This document shows, piece by piece, positions 1-13,433 of a stretch of DNA of 64,000 nucleotides (its first letter is position 1; the number at the start of each line of letters is the position of its first letter). The stretch comes from Henricia sp. BOLD:AAB3569 (lineage: Eukaryota; Echinodermata; Asteroidea; Spinulosida; Echinasteridae). The position numbers were made by a program, and so were the translations under genes. Under the pieces are notes generated by a model. That model was not told the DNA's origin, ran no database searches, and was given only the letters and a program-made list of their open reading frames with translations. The stretch is from assembly GCA_037783545.1 (NCBI GenBank), contig JBBELK010000947.1, positions 40,102 to 104,101 of the forward strand, given 5' to 3'.

Positions 1-230
1 AAATTTGCCGACGTTTGGACCACACTTTGACCGAATTGCCGTGCCAAACTGGGGTGCGTCAACGACAGTCCGAAGGACTGAGCATGCGCACGAGTCAGGA
101 GTACACCAAAGAGGTGTGTACAGACAGCCACGGTTTGCGTGAGCAGTCAGGAAGCCCCAACCCCTTTTCCCCTAAACTTTGAAATTTCTCTGCCATTTCC
201 CGGCGAAAGTCTGTCAATTTTTTAGAACAA
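1..230 (+). repeat. Partial family A monomer at left window edge
   Basis: The window begins at monomer position 66 (AAATTTGCCGACG) and runs to the end of the unit before the first full monomer at 231. It is an ordinary family A copy cut by the window boundary, so the array extends further left. Confidence 0.95.
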
Positions 231-1705
231 GTGCGCAATATAGAGTGTTTGGAGCATGCAACATTTGAAGTTCGTCGGATAATTTTTCGACCTCCAAATT
301 TGCCGACGTTTGGACCACACTTTGACCGAATTGCCGTGCCAAACTGGGGTGCGTCAACGACAGTCCGAAGGACTGAGCATGCGCACGAGTCAGGAGTACA
401 CCAAAGAGGTGTGTACAGACAGCCACGGTTTGCGTGAGCAGTCAGGAAGCCCCAACCCCTTTTTCCCTAAACTTTGAAATTTCTCTGCCATTTCCCGGCG
501 AAAGTCTGTCAATATTTTAGGACAAGTGCGCAATATAGAGTGTTTGGAGCATGCAAAATTTGAAGTTCGTCGGATAATTTTTCGACCTCCAAATTTGCCG
601 ACGTTTGGACCACACTTTGACCGAATTGCCGTGCCAAACTGGGGTGCGTCAACGACAGTCTGAAGGACTGAGCATGCGCACGAGTCAAGAGTACACCAAA
701 GAGGTGTGTACAGACAGCCACGGTTTGCGTGAGCAGTCAGGAAGCCCCAACCCCTTTTTCCCTAAACTTTGAAATTTCTCTGCCATTTCCCGGCGAAAGT
801 CTGTCAATTTTTTAGAACAAGTGCGCAATATAGAGTGTTTGGAGCATGCAAAATTTGAAGTTCGTCGGATAATTTTTCGACCTCCAAATTTGCCGACGTT
901 TGGACCACACTTTGACCGAATTGCCGTGCCAAACTGGGGTGCGCCAACGACAGTCCGAAGGACTGAGCATGCGCACGAGTCAGGAGTACATCAAAGATGT
1001 GTGTACAGACAGCCACGGTTTGCGTGAGCAGTCAGAAAGCCCCAACCCCTTTTTCCCTAAACTTTGAAATTTCTCTGCCATTTCCCGGCGAAAGTCTGTC
1101 AATTTTTGAGGACAAGTGCGCAATATAGAGTGTTTGGAGCATGCAAAATTTGAAGTTCGTCGGAAAATTTTTCGACCTCCAAATTTGCCGACGTTTGGAC
1201 CACACTTTGACCGAATTGCCGTGCCAAACTGGGGTGCGTCAACGACAGTCCGAAGGACTGAGCATGCGCACGAGTCAGGAGTACATCAAAGAGGTGTGTA
1301 CAGACAGCCACGGTTTGCGTGAGCAGTCAGGAAGCCCCAACCCCTTTTTCCCTAAACTTTGAAATTTCTCTGCCATTTCCCGGCGAAAGTCTGTCAATAT
1401 TTTAGGACAAGTGCGCAATATAGAGTGTTTGGAGCATGCAAAATTTAAAGTTCGTCGGATAATTTTTCGACCTCCAAATTTGCCGACGTTTGGACCACAC
1501 TTTGACCGAATTGCCGTGCCAAACTGGGGTGCGTCAACGACAGTCCGAAGGACTGAGCATGCGCACGAGTCAGGAGTACATCAAAGAGGTGTGTACAGAC
1601 AGCCACGGTTTGCGTGAGCAGTCAGGAAGCCCCAACCCCTTTTTCCCTAAACTTTGAAATTTCTCTGCCATTTCCCGGCGAAAGTCTGTCAATTTTTTAG
1701 AACAA

Positions 1706-3180
1706 GTGCGCAATATAGAGTGTTTGGAGCATGCAAAATTTGAAGTTCGTCGGAAAATTTTTCGACCTCCAAATTTGCCGACGTTTGGACCACACTTTGA
1801 CCGAATTGCCGTGCCAAACTGGGGTGCGCCAACGACAGTCCGAAGGACTGAGCATGCGCACGAGTCAGGAGTACACCAAAGAGGTGTGTACAGACAGCCA
1901 CGGTTTGCGTGAGCAGTCAGGAAGCCCCAACCCCTTTTTCCCTAAACTTTGAAATTTCTCTGCCATTTCCCGGCGAAAGTCTGCCAATATTTTAGGACAA
2001 GTGCGCAATATAGAGTGTTTGGAGCATGCAAAATTTGAAGTTCGTCGGATAATTGTTCGACCTCCAAATTTGCCGACGTTTGGACCACACTTTGACCGAA
2101 TTGCCGTGCCAAACTGGCGTGCGTCAACGACAGTCCGAAGGACTGAGCATGCGCACGAGTCAGGAGTACATCAAAGAGGTGTGTACAGACAGCCACGGTT
2201 TGCGTGAGCAGTCAGGAAGCCCCAACCCCTTTTTCCCTAAACTTTGAAATTTCTCTGCCATTTCCCGGCGAAAGTCTGTCAATATTTTAGGACAAGTGCG
2301 CAATATAGAGTGTTTGGAGCATGCAAAATTTGAAGTTCGTCGGATAATTTTTCGACCTCCAAATTTGCCGACGTTTGGACCACACTTTGACCGAATTGCC
2401 GTGCCAAACTGGGGTGCGTCAACGACAGTCCGAAGGACTGAGCATGCGCACGAGTCAGGAGTACATCAAAGAGGTGTGTACAGACAGCTACGGTTTGCGT
2501 GAGCAGTCAGGAAGCCCCAACCCCTTTTTCCCTAAACTTTGAAATTTCTCTGCTATTTCCCGGCGAAAGTCTGTCAATTTTTTTAGAACAAGTGCGCAAT
2601 ATAGAGTGTTTGGAGCATGCAAAATTTGAAGTTCGTCGGAAAATTTTTCGACCTCCAAATTTGCCGACGTTTGGACCACACTTTGACCGAATTGCCGTGC
2701 CAAACTGGGGTGCGCAACGACAGTCCGAAGGACTGAGCATGCGCACGAGTCAGGAGTACACCAAAGAGGTGTGTACAGACAGCCACGGTTTGCGTGAGCA
2801 GTCAGAAGCCCCCAACCCCTTTTTCCCTAAACTTTGAAATTTCTCTGCCATTTCCCGGCGAAAGTCTGTCAATATTTTAGGACAAGTGCGCAATATAGAG
2901 TGTTTGGAGCATGCAAAATTTGAAGTTCGTCGGATAATTTTTCGACCTCCAAATTTGCCGACGTTTGGACCACACTTTGACCGAATTGCCGTGCCAAACT
3001 GGGGTGCGTCAACGACAGTCCGAAGGACTGAGCATGCGCACGAGTCAGGAGTACATCAAAGAGGTGTGTACAGACAGCCACGGTTTGCGTGAGCAGTCAG
3101 GAAGCCCCAACCCCTTTTTCCCTAAACTTTGAAATTTCTCTGCCATTTCCCGGCGAAAGTCTGTCAATTTTTTAGAACAA
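1706..3180 (+). repeat. Five-monomer block, copy 1 (about 1,475-bp period)
   Basis: Monomers at 1706, 2001, 2296, 2592 and 2886. The first four match those at 3181, 3475, 3770 and 4065 in order. Markers shared at an offset of 1,474-1,475 bp are ATTGTTCG plus GGCGTGCG in the 2001 unit, CAGCTACGG in the 2296 unit, and CTCTGCTATTTCC just after it. The simplest reading is one unequal exchange of five monomers. Confidence 0.85.
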
Positions 3181-4358
3181 GTGCGCAATATAGAGTGTTT
3201 GGAGCATGCAAAATTTGAAGTTCGTCGGAAAATTTTCGACCTCCAAATTTGCCGACGTTTGGACCACACTTTGACCGAATTGCCGTGCCAAACTGGGGTG
3301 CGCCAACGACAGTCCGAAGGACTGAGCATGCGCACGAGTCAGGAGTACACCAAAGAGGTGTGTACAGACAGCCACGGTTTGCGTGAGCAGTCAGGAAGCC
3401 CCAACCCCTTTTTCCCTAAACTTTGAAATTTCTCTGCCATTTCCCGGCGAAAGTCTGCCAATATTTTAGGACAAGTGCGCAATATAGAGTGTTTGGAGCA
3501 TGCAAAATTTGAAGTTCGTCGGATAATTGTTCGACCTCCAAATTTGCCGACGTTTGGACCACACTTTGACCGAATTGCCGTGCCAAACTGGCGTGCGTCA
3601 ACGACAGTCCGAAGGACTGAGCATGCGCACGAGTCAGGAGTACATCAAAGAGGTGTGTACAGACAGCCACGGTTTGCGTGAGCAGTCAGGAAGCCCCAAC
3701 CCCTTTTTCCCTAAACTTTGAAATTTCTCTGCCATTTCCCGCCGAAAGTCTGTCAATATTTTAGGACAAGTGCGCAATATAGAGTGTTTGGAGCATGCAA
3801 AATTTGAAGTTCGTCGGATAATTTTTCGACCTCCAAATTTGCCGACGTTTGGACCACACTTTGACCGAATTGCCGTGCCAAACTGGGCTGCGTCAACGAC
3901 AGTCCGAAGGACTGAGCATGCGCACGAGTCAGGAGTACATCAAAGAGGTGTGTACAGACAGCTACGGTTTGCGTGAGCAGTCAGGAAGCCCCAACCCCTT
4001 TTTCCCTAAACTTTGAAATTTCTCTGCTATTTCCCGGCGAAAGTCTGTCAATTTTTTAGAACAAGTGCGCAATATAGAGTGTTTGGAGCATGCAAAATTT
4101 GAAGTTCGTCGGAAAATTTTTCGACCTCCAAATTTGCCGACGTTTGGACCACACTTTGACCGAATTGCCGTGCCAAACTGGGGTGCGCCAACGACAGTCC
4201 GAAGGACTGAGCATGCGCACGAGTCAGGAGTACACCAAAGAGGTGTGTACAGACAGCCACGGTTTGCGTGAGCAGTCAGGAAGCCCCAACCCCTTTTTCC
4301 CTAAACTTTGAAATTTCTCTGCCATTTCCCGGCGAAAGTTTGTCAATTTTTAGGACAA
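3181..4358 (+). repeat. Five-monomer block, copy 2 (about 1,475-bp period)
   Basis: Monomers at 3181, 3475, 3770 and 4065 repeat the order and private variants of 1706-2885. Copy-specific changes include one lost T in the 3181 unit (AAAATTTTCGAC), GGGCTGCG in place of GGGGTGCG in the 3770 unit, and CCCGCCG before it. A third, more diverged relative of the GGCGTGCG unit lies at 6123. Confidence 0.82.
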
Positions 4359-7295
4359 GTGCGCAATATAGAGTGTTTGGAGCATGCAAAATTTGAAGTT
4401 CGTTGGATAATTTTTCGACCTCAAATTTGCCGACGTTTGGACCACACTTTGACCGAATTGCCGTGCCAAACTGGGGTGCGTCAACGACAGTCCGAAGGAC
4501 TGAGCATGCGCACGAGTCAGGAGTACACCAAAGAGGTGTGTACAGACAGCCACGGTTTGCGTGAGCAGTCAGGAAGCCCCAACCCCTTTTTCCCTAAACT
4601 TGAAATTTCTCTGCCATTTCCCGGCGAAAGTCTGTCAATATTTTAGGACAAGTGCGCAATATAGAGTGTTTGGAGCATGCAAAATTTGAAGTTCGTCGGA
4701 TAATTTTTTGACCTCCAAATTTGCCGACGTTTGGACCACACTTTGACCGAATTGCCGTGCCAAACTGGGGTGCGTCAACGACAGTCCGAAGGACTGAGCA
4801 TGCGCACGAGTCAGGAGTACATCAAAGAGGTGTGTACAGACAGCCACGGTTTGCGTGAGCAGTCAGGAAGCCCCAACCCTTTTTCCCTAAACTTTGAAAT
4901 TTCTCTGCCATTTCCCGGCGAAAGTCTGTCAATTTTTCAGCACAAGTGCGCAATATAGAGTGTTTGGAGCATGCAAAATTTGAAGTTCGTCGGATAATTT
5001 TTCGACCTCCAAATTTGCCGACGTTTGGACCACACTTTGACCGAGTTGCCGTGCCAAACTGGGGTGCGTCAACGACAGTCTGAAGGACTGAGCATGCGCA
5101 CGAGTCAGGAGTACACCAAAGAGGTGTGTACAGACAGCCACGGTTTGCGTGAGCAGTCAGGAAGCCCCAACCCCTTTTTCCCTAAACTTTGAAATTTCTC
5201 TGCCATTTCCCGGCGAAAGTCTGTCAATATTTTAGGACAAGTGCGCAATATAGAGTGTTTGGAGCATGCAAAATTTGAAGTTCGTCGGATAATTTTTCGA
5301 CCTCCAAATTTGCCGACGTTTGGACCACACTTTGACCGAATTGCCGTGCAAAACTGGGGTGCGTCAACGACAGTCCGAAGGACTGAGCATGCGCACGAGT
5401 CAGGAGTACATCAAAGAGGTGTGTACAGACAGCCACGGTTTGCGTGAGCAGTCAGGAAGCCCCAACCCCTTTTTCCCTAAACTTTGAAATTTCTCTGCCA
5501 TTTTCCGGCGAAAGTCTGTCAATTTTTCAGGACAAGTGCGCAATATAGAGTGTTTGGAGCATGCAAAATTTGAAGTTCGTCGGATAATTTTTCGACCTCC
5601 AAATTGCCGACGTTTGGACCACACTTTGACCGAGTTGCCGTGCCAAACTGGGGTGCGTCAACGACAGTCTGAAGGACTGAGCATGCGCACGAGTCAGGAG
5701 TACACCAAAGAGGTGTGTACAGACAGCCACGGTTTGCGTGAACAGTCAGGAAGCCCCAACCCCTTTTTCCTAAACTTTGAAATTTCTCTGCCATTTCCCG
5801 GCGAAAGTCTGTCAATTTTTTAGAACAAGTGCGCAATATAGAGTGTTTGGAGCATGCAAAATTTGAAGTTCGTCGGATAATTTTTCGACCTCCAAATTTG
5901 CCGACGTTTGGACCACACTTTGACCGAATTGCCGTGCCAAACTGGGGTGCGCCAACGACAGTCCGAAGGACTGAGCATGCGCACGAGTCAGGAGTACACC
6001 AAAGAGGTGTGTACAGACAGCCACGGTTTGCGTGAGCAGTCAGGAAGCCCAACCCCTTTTTCCCTAAACTTTGAAATTTCTCTGCCATTTCCCGGCGAAA
6101 GTCTGCCAATATTTTAGGACAAGTGCGCAATATAGAGTGTTTGGAGCATGCAAAATTTGAAGTTCGTCGGATAATTGTTCGACCTCCAAATTTGCCGACG
6201 TTTAGACCACACTTTGACCGAATTGCCGTGCCAAACTGGCGTGCGTCAACGACAGTCCGAAGGACTGAGCATGCGCACGAGTCAGGAGTACATCAAAGAG
6301 GTGTGTACAGACAGCCACGGTTTGCGTGAGCAGTCAGGAAGCCCAACCCCTTTTCCCTAAACTTTGAAATTTCTCTGCCATTTCCCGCGAAAGTCTGTCA
6401 ATATTTTAGGACAAGTGCGCAATATAGAGTGTTTGGAGCATGCAAAATTTGAAGTTCGTCGGATAATTTTTCGACCTCCAAATTTGCCGACGTTTGGACG
6501 ACACTTTGACCGAATTGCCGTGCCAAACTGGGGTGCGTCAACGACAGTCCGAAGGACTGAGCATGCGCACGAGTCAGGAGTACATCAAAGAGGTGTGTAC
6601 AGACAGCCACGGTTTGCGTGAGCAGTCAGGAAGCCCCAACCCCTTTTCCCCTAAACTTTGAAATTTCTCTGCCATTTCCCGGCGAAAGTCTGTCAATTTT
6701 TAGAACAAGTGCGCAATATAGAGTGTTTGGAGCATGCAAAATTTGAAGTTCGTCGGAAAATTTGTCGACCTCCAAATTTGCCGACGTTTGGACCACACTT
6801 TGACCGAATTGCCGTGCCAAACTGGGGTGCGCCAACGACAGTCCGAAGGACTGAGCATGCGCACGAGTCAGGAGTACACCAAAGAGGTGTGTACAGACAG
6901 CCACGGTTTGCGTGAGCAGTCAGGAAGCCCAAACCCTTTTTCCTAAACTTTGAAATTTCTCTGCCATTTCCCGGCGAAAGTTTGTCAATTTTTTAGGACA
7001 AGTGCGCAATATAGAGTGTTTGGAGCATGCAAAATTTGAAGTTCGTTGGATAATTGTTCGACCTCAAAATTTGCCGACGTTTGGACCACACTTTGACCGA
7101 ATTGCCGTGCCAAACTGGGGTGCGTCAACGACAGTCCGAAGGACTGAGCATGCGCACGAGTCAGGAGTACACCAAAGAGGTGTGTACAGACAGCCACGGT
7201 TTGCGTGAGCAGTCAGGAAGCCCAAACCCTTTTTCCCTAAACTTTGAAATTTCTCTGCCATTTCCCGGCGAAAGTTTGTCAATTTTTTAGGACAA
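4359..7295 (+). repeat. Family A block with slightly shortened units
   Basis: Ten monomers at 4359, 4652, 4946, 5241, 5536, 5829, 6123, 6415, 6709 and 7002. Spacings are mostly 292-294 bp rather than 295. Many losses are single bases in short runs, such as AAGCCCAACCCC for AAGCCCCAACCCC, TTTTTCCTAAAC for TTTTTCCCTAAAC, and TTCCCGCG for TTCCCGGCG. The mix of sub-types (GCGCC units at 5829 and 6709, GTTGGATAAT units at 4359 and 7002) has no clean tandem copy next to it. The short units could be real or base-calling losses in homopolymers. Confidence 0.85.
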
Positions 7296-9059
7296 GTGCG
7301 CAATATAGAGTGTTTGGAGCATGCAAAATTTGAAGTTCGTTGGATAATTGTTCGACCTCAAAATTTGCCGACGTTTGGACCACACTTTGACCGAATTGCC
7401 GTGCCAAACTGGGGTGCGTCAACGACAGTCCGAAGGACTGAGCATGCGCACGAGTCAGGAGTACACCAAAGAGGTGTGTACAGACAGCCACGGTTTGCGT
7501 GAGCAGTCAGGAAGCCCAACCCCTTTTTCCCTAAACTTTGAAATTTCTCTGCCATTTCCCGGCGAAAGTCTGTCAATATTTTAGGACAAGTGCGCAATAT
7601 AGAGTGTTTGGAGCATGCAAAATTTGAAGTTCGTCGGATAATTTTTCGACCTCCAAATTTGCCGACGTTTGGACCACACTTTGACCGAATTGCCGTGCCA
7701 AACTGGGGTGCGTCAACGACAGTCCGAAGGACTGAGCATGCGCACGAGTCAGGAGTACATCAAAGAGTTGTGTACAGACAGCCACGGTTTGCGTGAGCAG
7801 TCAGGAAGCCCAACCCCTTTTTCCTAAACTTTGAAATTTCTCTGCCATTTCCCGACGAAAGTCTGTCAATTTTTCAGGACAAGTGCGCAATATAGAGTGT
7901 TTGGAGCATGCAAAATTTGAAGTTCGTCGGATAATTTTTCGACCTCCAAATTTGCCGACGTTTGGACCACACTTTGACCGAGTTGCCGTGCCAAACTGGG
8001 GTGCGTCAACGACAGTCTGAAGGACTGAGCATGCGCACGAGTCAGGAGTACACCAAAGAGGTGTGTACAGACAGCCACGGATTGCGTGAGCAGTCAGGAA
8101 GCCCCAACCCCTTTTTCCCTAAACTTTGAAATTTCTCTGCCATTTCCCGGCGAAAGTCTGTCAATATTTTAGGACAAGTGCGCAATATAGAGTGTTTGGA
8201 GCATGCAAAATTTGAAGTTCGTCGGATAATTTTTCGACCTCCAAATTTGCCGACGTTTGGACCACACTTTGACCGAATTGCCGTGCCAAACTGGGGTGCG
8301 TCAACGACAGTCCGAAGGACTGAGCATGCGCACGAGTCAGGAGTACATCAAAGAGGTGTGTACAGACAGCCACGGTTTGCGTGAGGAGTCAGGAAGCCCA
8401 ACCCCTTTTTCCCTAAACTTTGAAATTTCTCTGCCATTTTCCGGCGAAAGTCTGTCAATTTTCAGGACAAGTGCGCAATATAGAGTGTTTGGAGCATGCA
8501 AAATTTGAAGTTCGTCGGAAAATTTTTCGACCTCCAAATTTGCCGACGTTTGGACCACACTTTGACCGAGTTGCCGTGCCAAACTGGGGTGCGTCAACGA
8601 CAGTCTGAAGAACTGAGCATGCGCACGAGTCAGGAGTACACCAAAGAGGTGTGTACAGACAGCCACGGTTTGCGTGAACAGTCAGGAAGCCCCAACCCCT
8701 TTTTCCCTAAACTTTGAAATTTCTCTGCCATTTCCCGGCGAAAGTCTGTCAATATTTTAGGACAAGTGCGCAATATAGAGTGTTTGGAGCATGCAAAATT
8801 TGAAGTTCGTCAGACTAATTTTTCGACCTCCAATTTGCCGACGTTTGGACCACACTTTGACCGAATTGCCGTGCCAAACTGGGGTGCGTCAACGACAGTC
8901 CGAAGGACTGAGCATGCGCACGAGTCAGGAGTACACCAAAGAGGTGTGTACAGACAGCCACGGTTTGCGTGAGCAGTCAGGAAGCCCAAACCCTTTTTCC
9001 CTAAACTTTGAAATTTCTCTGCCATTTCCCGGCGAAAGTTTGTCAGTTTTTTAGGACAA
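7296..9059 (+). repeat. Six-monomer block, copy 1 (about 1,765-bp period)
   Basis: Monomers at 7296, 7590, 7883, 8178, 8471 and 8766. Private variants shared in order with the next block are GTTGGATAATTG (7296), AGAGTTGTGTAC (7590), TTCCCGACGAAAG and CACGGATTGCG (7883), CGTGAGGAGTC (8178), and GAAGAACTGAG with CATTTTCCGGCG (8471). The 8766 unit carries an odd CAGACTAATTTTTCG that the second block lacks. Confidence 0.88.
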
Positions 9060-10532
9060 GTGCGCAATATAGAGTGTTTGGAGCATGCAAAATTTGAAGT
9101 TCGTTGGATAATTGTTCGACCTCAAAATTTGCCGACGTTTGGACCACACTTTGACCGAATTGCCGTGCCAAACTGGGGTGCGTCAACGACAGTCCGAAGG
9201 ACTGAGCATGCGCACGAGTCAGGAGTACACCAAAGAGGTGTGTACAGACAGCCACGGTTTGCGTGAGCAGTCAGGAAGCCCCAACCCCTTTTTCCCTAAA
9301 CTTTGAAATTTCTCTGCATTTCCCGGCGAAAGTCTATCAATATTTTAGGACAAGTGCGCAATATAGAGTGTTTGGAGCATGCAAAATTTGAAGTTCGTCG
9401 GATAATTTTTCGACCTCCAAATTTGCCGACGTTTGGACCACACTTTGACCGAATTGCCGTGCCAAACTGGGGTGCGTCAACGACAGTCCGAAGGACTGAG
9501 CATGCGCACGAGTCAGGAGTACATCAAAGAGTTGTGTACAGACAGCCACGGTTTGCGGTGAGCAGTCAGGAAGCCCCAACCCTTTTTCCCTAAACTTTGA
9601 ATTTCTCTGCCATTTCCCGACGAAAGTCTGTCAATTTTTCAGGACAAGTGCGCAATATAGAGTGTTTGGAGCATGCAAAATTTGAAGTTCGTCGGATAAT
9701 TTTTCGACCTCCAAATTTGCCGACGTTTGGACCACACTTTGACCGAGTTGCCGTGCCAAACTGGGGTGCGTCAACGACAGTCTGAAGGACTGAGCATGCG
9801 CACGAGTCAGGAGTACACCAAAGAGGTGTGTACAGACAGCCACGGATTGCGTGAGCAGTCAGGAAGCCCCAACCCCTTTTTCCCTAAACTTTGAAATTTC
9901 TCTGCCATTTCCCGGCGAAAGTCTGTCAATATTTTAGGACAAGTGCGCAATATAGAGTGTTTGGAGCATGCAAAATTTGAAGTTCGTCGGATAATTTTTC
10001 GACCTCCAAATTTGCCGACGTTTGGACCACACTTTGACCGAATTGCCGTGCCAAACTGGGGTGCGTCAACGACAGTCCGAAGGACTGAGCATGCGCACGA
10101 GTCAGGAGTACATCAAAGAGGTGTGTACAGACAGCCACGGTTTGCGTGAGGAGTCAGGAAGCCCCAACCCCTTTTTCCCTAAACTTTGAAATTTCTCTGC
10201 CATTTTCCGGCGAAAGTCTGTCAATTTTTCAGGACAAGTGCGCAATATAGAGTGTTTGGAGCATGCAAAATTTGAAGTTCGTCGGATAATTTTTCGACCT
10301 CCAAATTTGCCGACGTTTGGACCACACTTTGACCGAGTTGCCGTGCCAAACTGGGGTGCGTCAACGACAGTCTGAAGAACTGAGCATGCGCACGAGTCAG
10401 GAGTACACCAAAGAGGTGTGTACAGACAGCCACGGTTTGCGTGAACAGTCAGGAAGCCCCAACCCCTTTTTCCCTAAACTTTGAAATTTCTCTGCCATTT
10501 CCCGGCGAAAGTCTGTCAATATTTTAGGACAA
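9060..10532 (+). repeat. Six-monomer block, copy 2 (about 1,765-bp period)
   Basis: Monomers at 9060, 9354, 9648, 9943 and 10,238 carry the same ordered private variants as 7296-8765, at an offset of 1,764-1,767 bp. Copy-specific changes include AGTCTATC for AGTCTGTC and CTCTGCATTTCC for CTCTGCCATTTCC near 9,320, and an extra G (TTTGCGGTGAGC) near 9,555. After 10,238 the array passes into the next duplicated block. Confidence 0.86.
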
Positions 10533-11417
10533 GTGCGCAATATAGAGTGTTTGGAGCATGCAAAATTTGAAGTTCGTCGGATAATTTTTCGACCTCCAAA
10601 TTTGCCGACGTTTGGACCACACTTTGACCGAATTGCCGTGCCAAACTGGGGTGCGTCAACGACAGTCCGAAGGACTGAGCATGCGCACGAGTCAGGAGTA
10701 CACCAAAGAGGTGTGTACAGACAGCCACGGTTTGCGTGAGCAGTCAGGAAGCCCCAACCCCTTTTTCCCTAAACTTTGAAATTTCTCTGCCATTTCCTGG
10801 CGAAAGTCTGTCAATATTTTAGGACAAGTGCGCAATATAGAGTGTTTGGAGCATGCAAAATTTGAAGTTCGTCGGATAATTTTTCGACCTCCAAATTTGC
10901 CGACGTTTGGACCACACTTTGACCGAGTTGCCGTGCCAAACTGGGGTGCGTCAACGACAGTCTGAAGGACTGAGCATGCGCACGAGTCAGGAGTACACCA
11001 AAGAGGTGTGTACAGACAGCCACGGTTTGCGTGAACAGTCAGGAAGCCCCAACCCCTTTTTCCCTAAACTTTGAAATTTCTCTGCCATTTCCCGGCGAAA
11101 GTCTGTCAATATTTTAGGACAAGTGCGCAATATAGAGTGTTTGGAGCATGCAAAATTTGAAGTTCGTCGGATAATTTTTCGACCTCCAAATTTGCCGACG
11201 TTTGGACCACACTTTGACCGAATTGCCGTGCCAAACTGGGGTGCGTCAACGACAGTCCGAAGGACTGAGCATGCGCACGAGTCAGGAGTACACCAAAGAG
11301 GTGTGTACAGACAGCCACGGTTTGCGTGAGCAGTCAGGAAGCCTCAACCCCTTTTTCCCTAAACTTTGAAATTTCTCTGCCATTTCCTGGCGAAAGTCTG
11401 TCAATATTTTAGGACAA

Positions 11418-11663
11418 GTGCGCAATATAGAGTGTTTGGAGCATGCAAAATTTGAAGTTCGTCGGATAATTGTTCGACCTCCAAATATGCCGACGTTTGG
11501 ACCACACTTTGACCGAATTGCCGTGCCAAACTGGGGTGCGCCAACGACAGTCCGAAGGACTGAGCATGCGCACGAGTCAGGAGTACACCAAATAGGTGTG
11601 TACAGACAGCCACGGTTTGCGTGTGCCATTTCCCGGCAAAAGTCTGTCATTTTTTTAGGACAA
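11418..11663 (+). repeat. NM monomer with 49-bp internal deletion
   Basis: This unit is 246 bp long. TTTGCGTG is followed directly by TGCCATTTCCCGG, removing the pyrimidine-rich tract and the CTTTGAAATTTCTC segment. The junction lies at 11,623/11,624. I see no microhomology. The identical junction recurs 3,196 bp downstream in the 14,614 unit, so the deletion predates the block duplication. Confidence 0.93.
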
Positions 11664-13433
11664 GTGCGCAATATAGAGTGTTTGGAGCATGCAAAATTTG
11701 AAGTTCGTCGGATAATTTTTCAACCTCAACATTTGCCGACGTTTGGACCACACTTTGACCGAATTGCCGTGTCAAACTGGGGTGCGTCAACGACAGTCCG
11801 AAGGACTGAGCATGCGCACGAGTCAGGAGTACACCAAAGAGGTGTGTACAGACAGCCACGGTTTGCGTGAGCAGTCAGGAAGCCCCAACCCCTTTTTCCC
11901 TAAACTTTGAAATTTCTCTGCCATTTCCCGGCGAAAGTCTGTCAATATTTTAGGACAAGTGCGCAATATAGAGTGTTTGGAGCATGCACAATTTGAAGTT
12001 CGTCGGATAATTTTTCGACCTCCAAATTTGCCGACGTTTGGACCACACTTTGACCGAGTTGCCGTGCCAAACTGGGGTGCGTCAACGACAGTCTGAAGGA
12101 CTGAGCATGCGCACGAGTCAGGAGTACACCAAAGAGGTGTGTACAGACAGCCACGGTTTGCGTGAACAGTCAGGAAGCCCCAACCCCTTTTTCCCTAAAC
12201 TTTGAAATTTCTCTGCCATTTCCCGGCGAAAGTCTGTCAATATTTTAGGACAAGTGCGCAATATAGAGTGTTTGGAGCATGCAAAATTTGAAGTTCGTCG
12301 GATAATTTTTCGACCTCCAAATTTGCCGACGTTTGGACCACACTTTGACCGAATTGCCGTGCCAAACTGGGGTGCGTCAACGACAGTCCGAAGGACTGAG
12401 CATGCGCACGAGTCAGGAGTACACCAAAGAGGTGTGTACAGACAGCCACGGTTTGCGTGAGCAGTCAGGAAGCCTCAACCCCTTTTTCCCTAAACTTTGA
12501 AATTTCTCTGCCATTTCCTGGCGAAAGTCTGTCAATATTTTAGGACAAGTGCGCAATATAGAGTGTTTGGAGCATGCAAAATTTGAAGTTCGTCGGATAA
12601 TTGTTCGACCTCCAAATATGCCGACGTTTGGACCACACTTTGACCGAATTGCCGTGCCAAACTGGGGTGCGCCAACGACAGTCCGAAGGACTGAGCATGC
12701 GCACGAGTCAGGAGTACACCAAATAGGTGTGTACAGACAGCCACGGTTTGCGTGAGCAGTCAGGAAGCCCCAACCCCTTTTTCCCTAAACTTTGAAATTT
12801 CTCTGCCATTTCCCGGCGAAAGTATGTCAATTTTTTAGGACAAGTGCGCAATATAGAGTGTTTGGAGCATGCAAAATTTGAAGTTCGTCGGATAATTTTT
12901 CAACCTCAAAATTTGCCGACGTTTGGACCACACTTTTACCGAATTGCCGTGTCAAACTGGGGTGCGTCAACGACAGTCCGAAGGACTGAGCATGCGCACG
13001 AGTCAGGAGTACACCAAAGAGGTGTGTACAGACAGCCACGGTTTGCGTGAGCAGTCAGGAAGCCCCAACCCCTTTTTCCCTAAACTTTGAAATTTCTCTG
13101 CCATTTCCCGGCGAAAGTCTGTCAATATTTTAGGACAAGTGCGCAATATAGAGTGTTTGGAGCATGCACAATTTGAAGTTCGTCGGATAATTTTTCGACC
13201 TCCAAATTTGCCGACGTTTGGACCACACTTTGACCGAGTTGCCGTGCCAAACTGGGGTGCGTCAACGACAGTCTGAAGGACTGAGCATGCGCACGAGTCA
13301 GGAGTACACCAAAGAGGTGTGTACAGACAGCCACGGTTTGCGTGAACAGTCAGGAAGCCCCAACCCCTTTTTCCCTAAACTTTGAAATTTCTCTGCCATT
13401 TCCCGGCGAAAGTCTGTCAATATTTTAGGACAA

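Noticed and set aside
214..426. About 70-codon minus-strand frame and about 68-codon plus-strand frame repeated in nearly every family A unit
   Set aside because: They recur once per satellite monomer on overlapping opposite strands, match no family I know, and have no promoter or ribosome-site context. They are by-products of the repeat sequence.
5519..6130. 203-codon minus-strand frame in family A
   Set aside because: It exists only because units at about 5.5-6.1 kb are one or two bases short and stay in frame. The same sequence is broken in 295-bp units.
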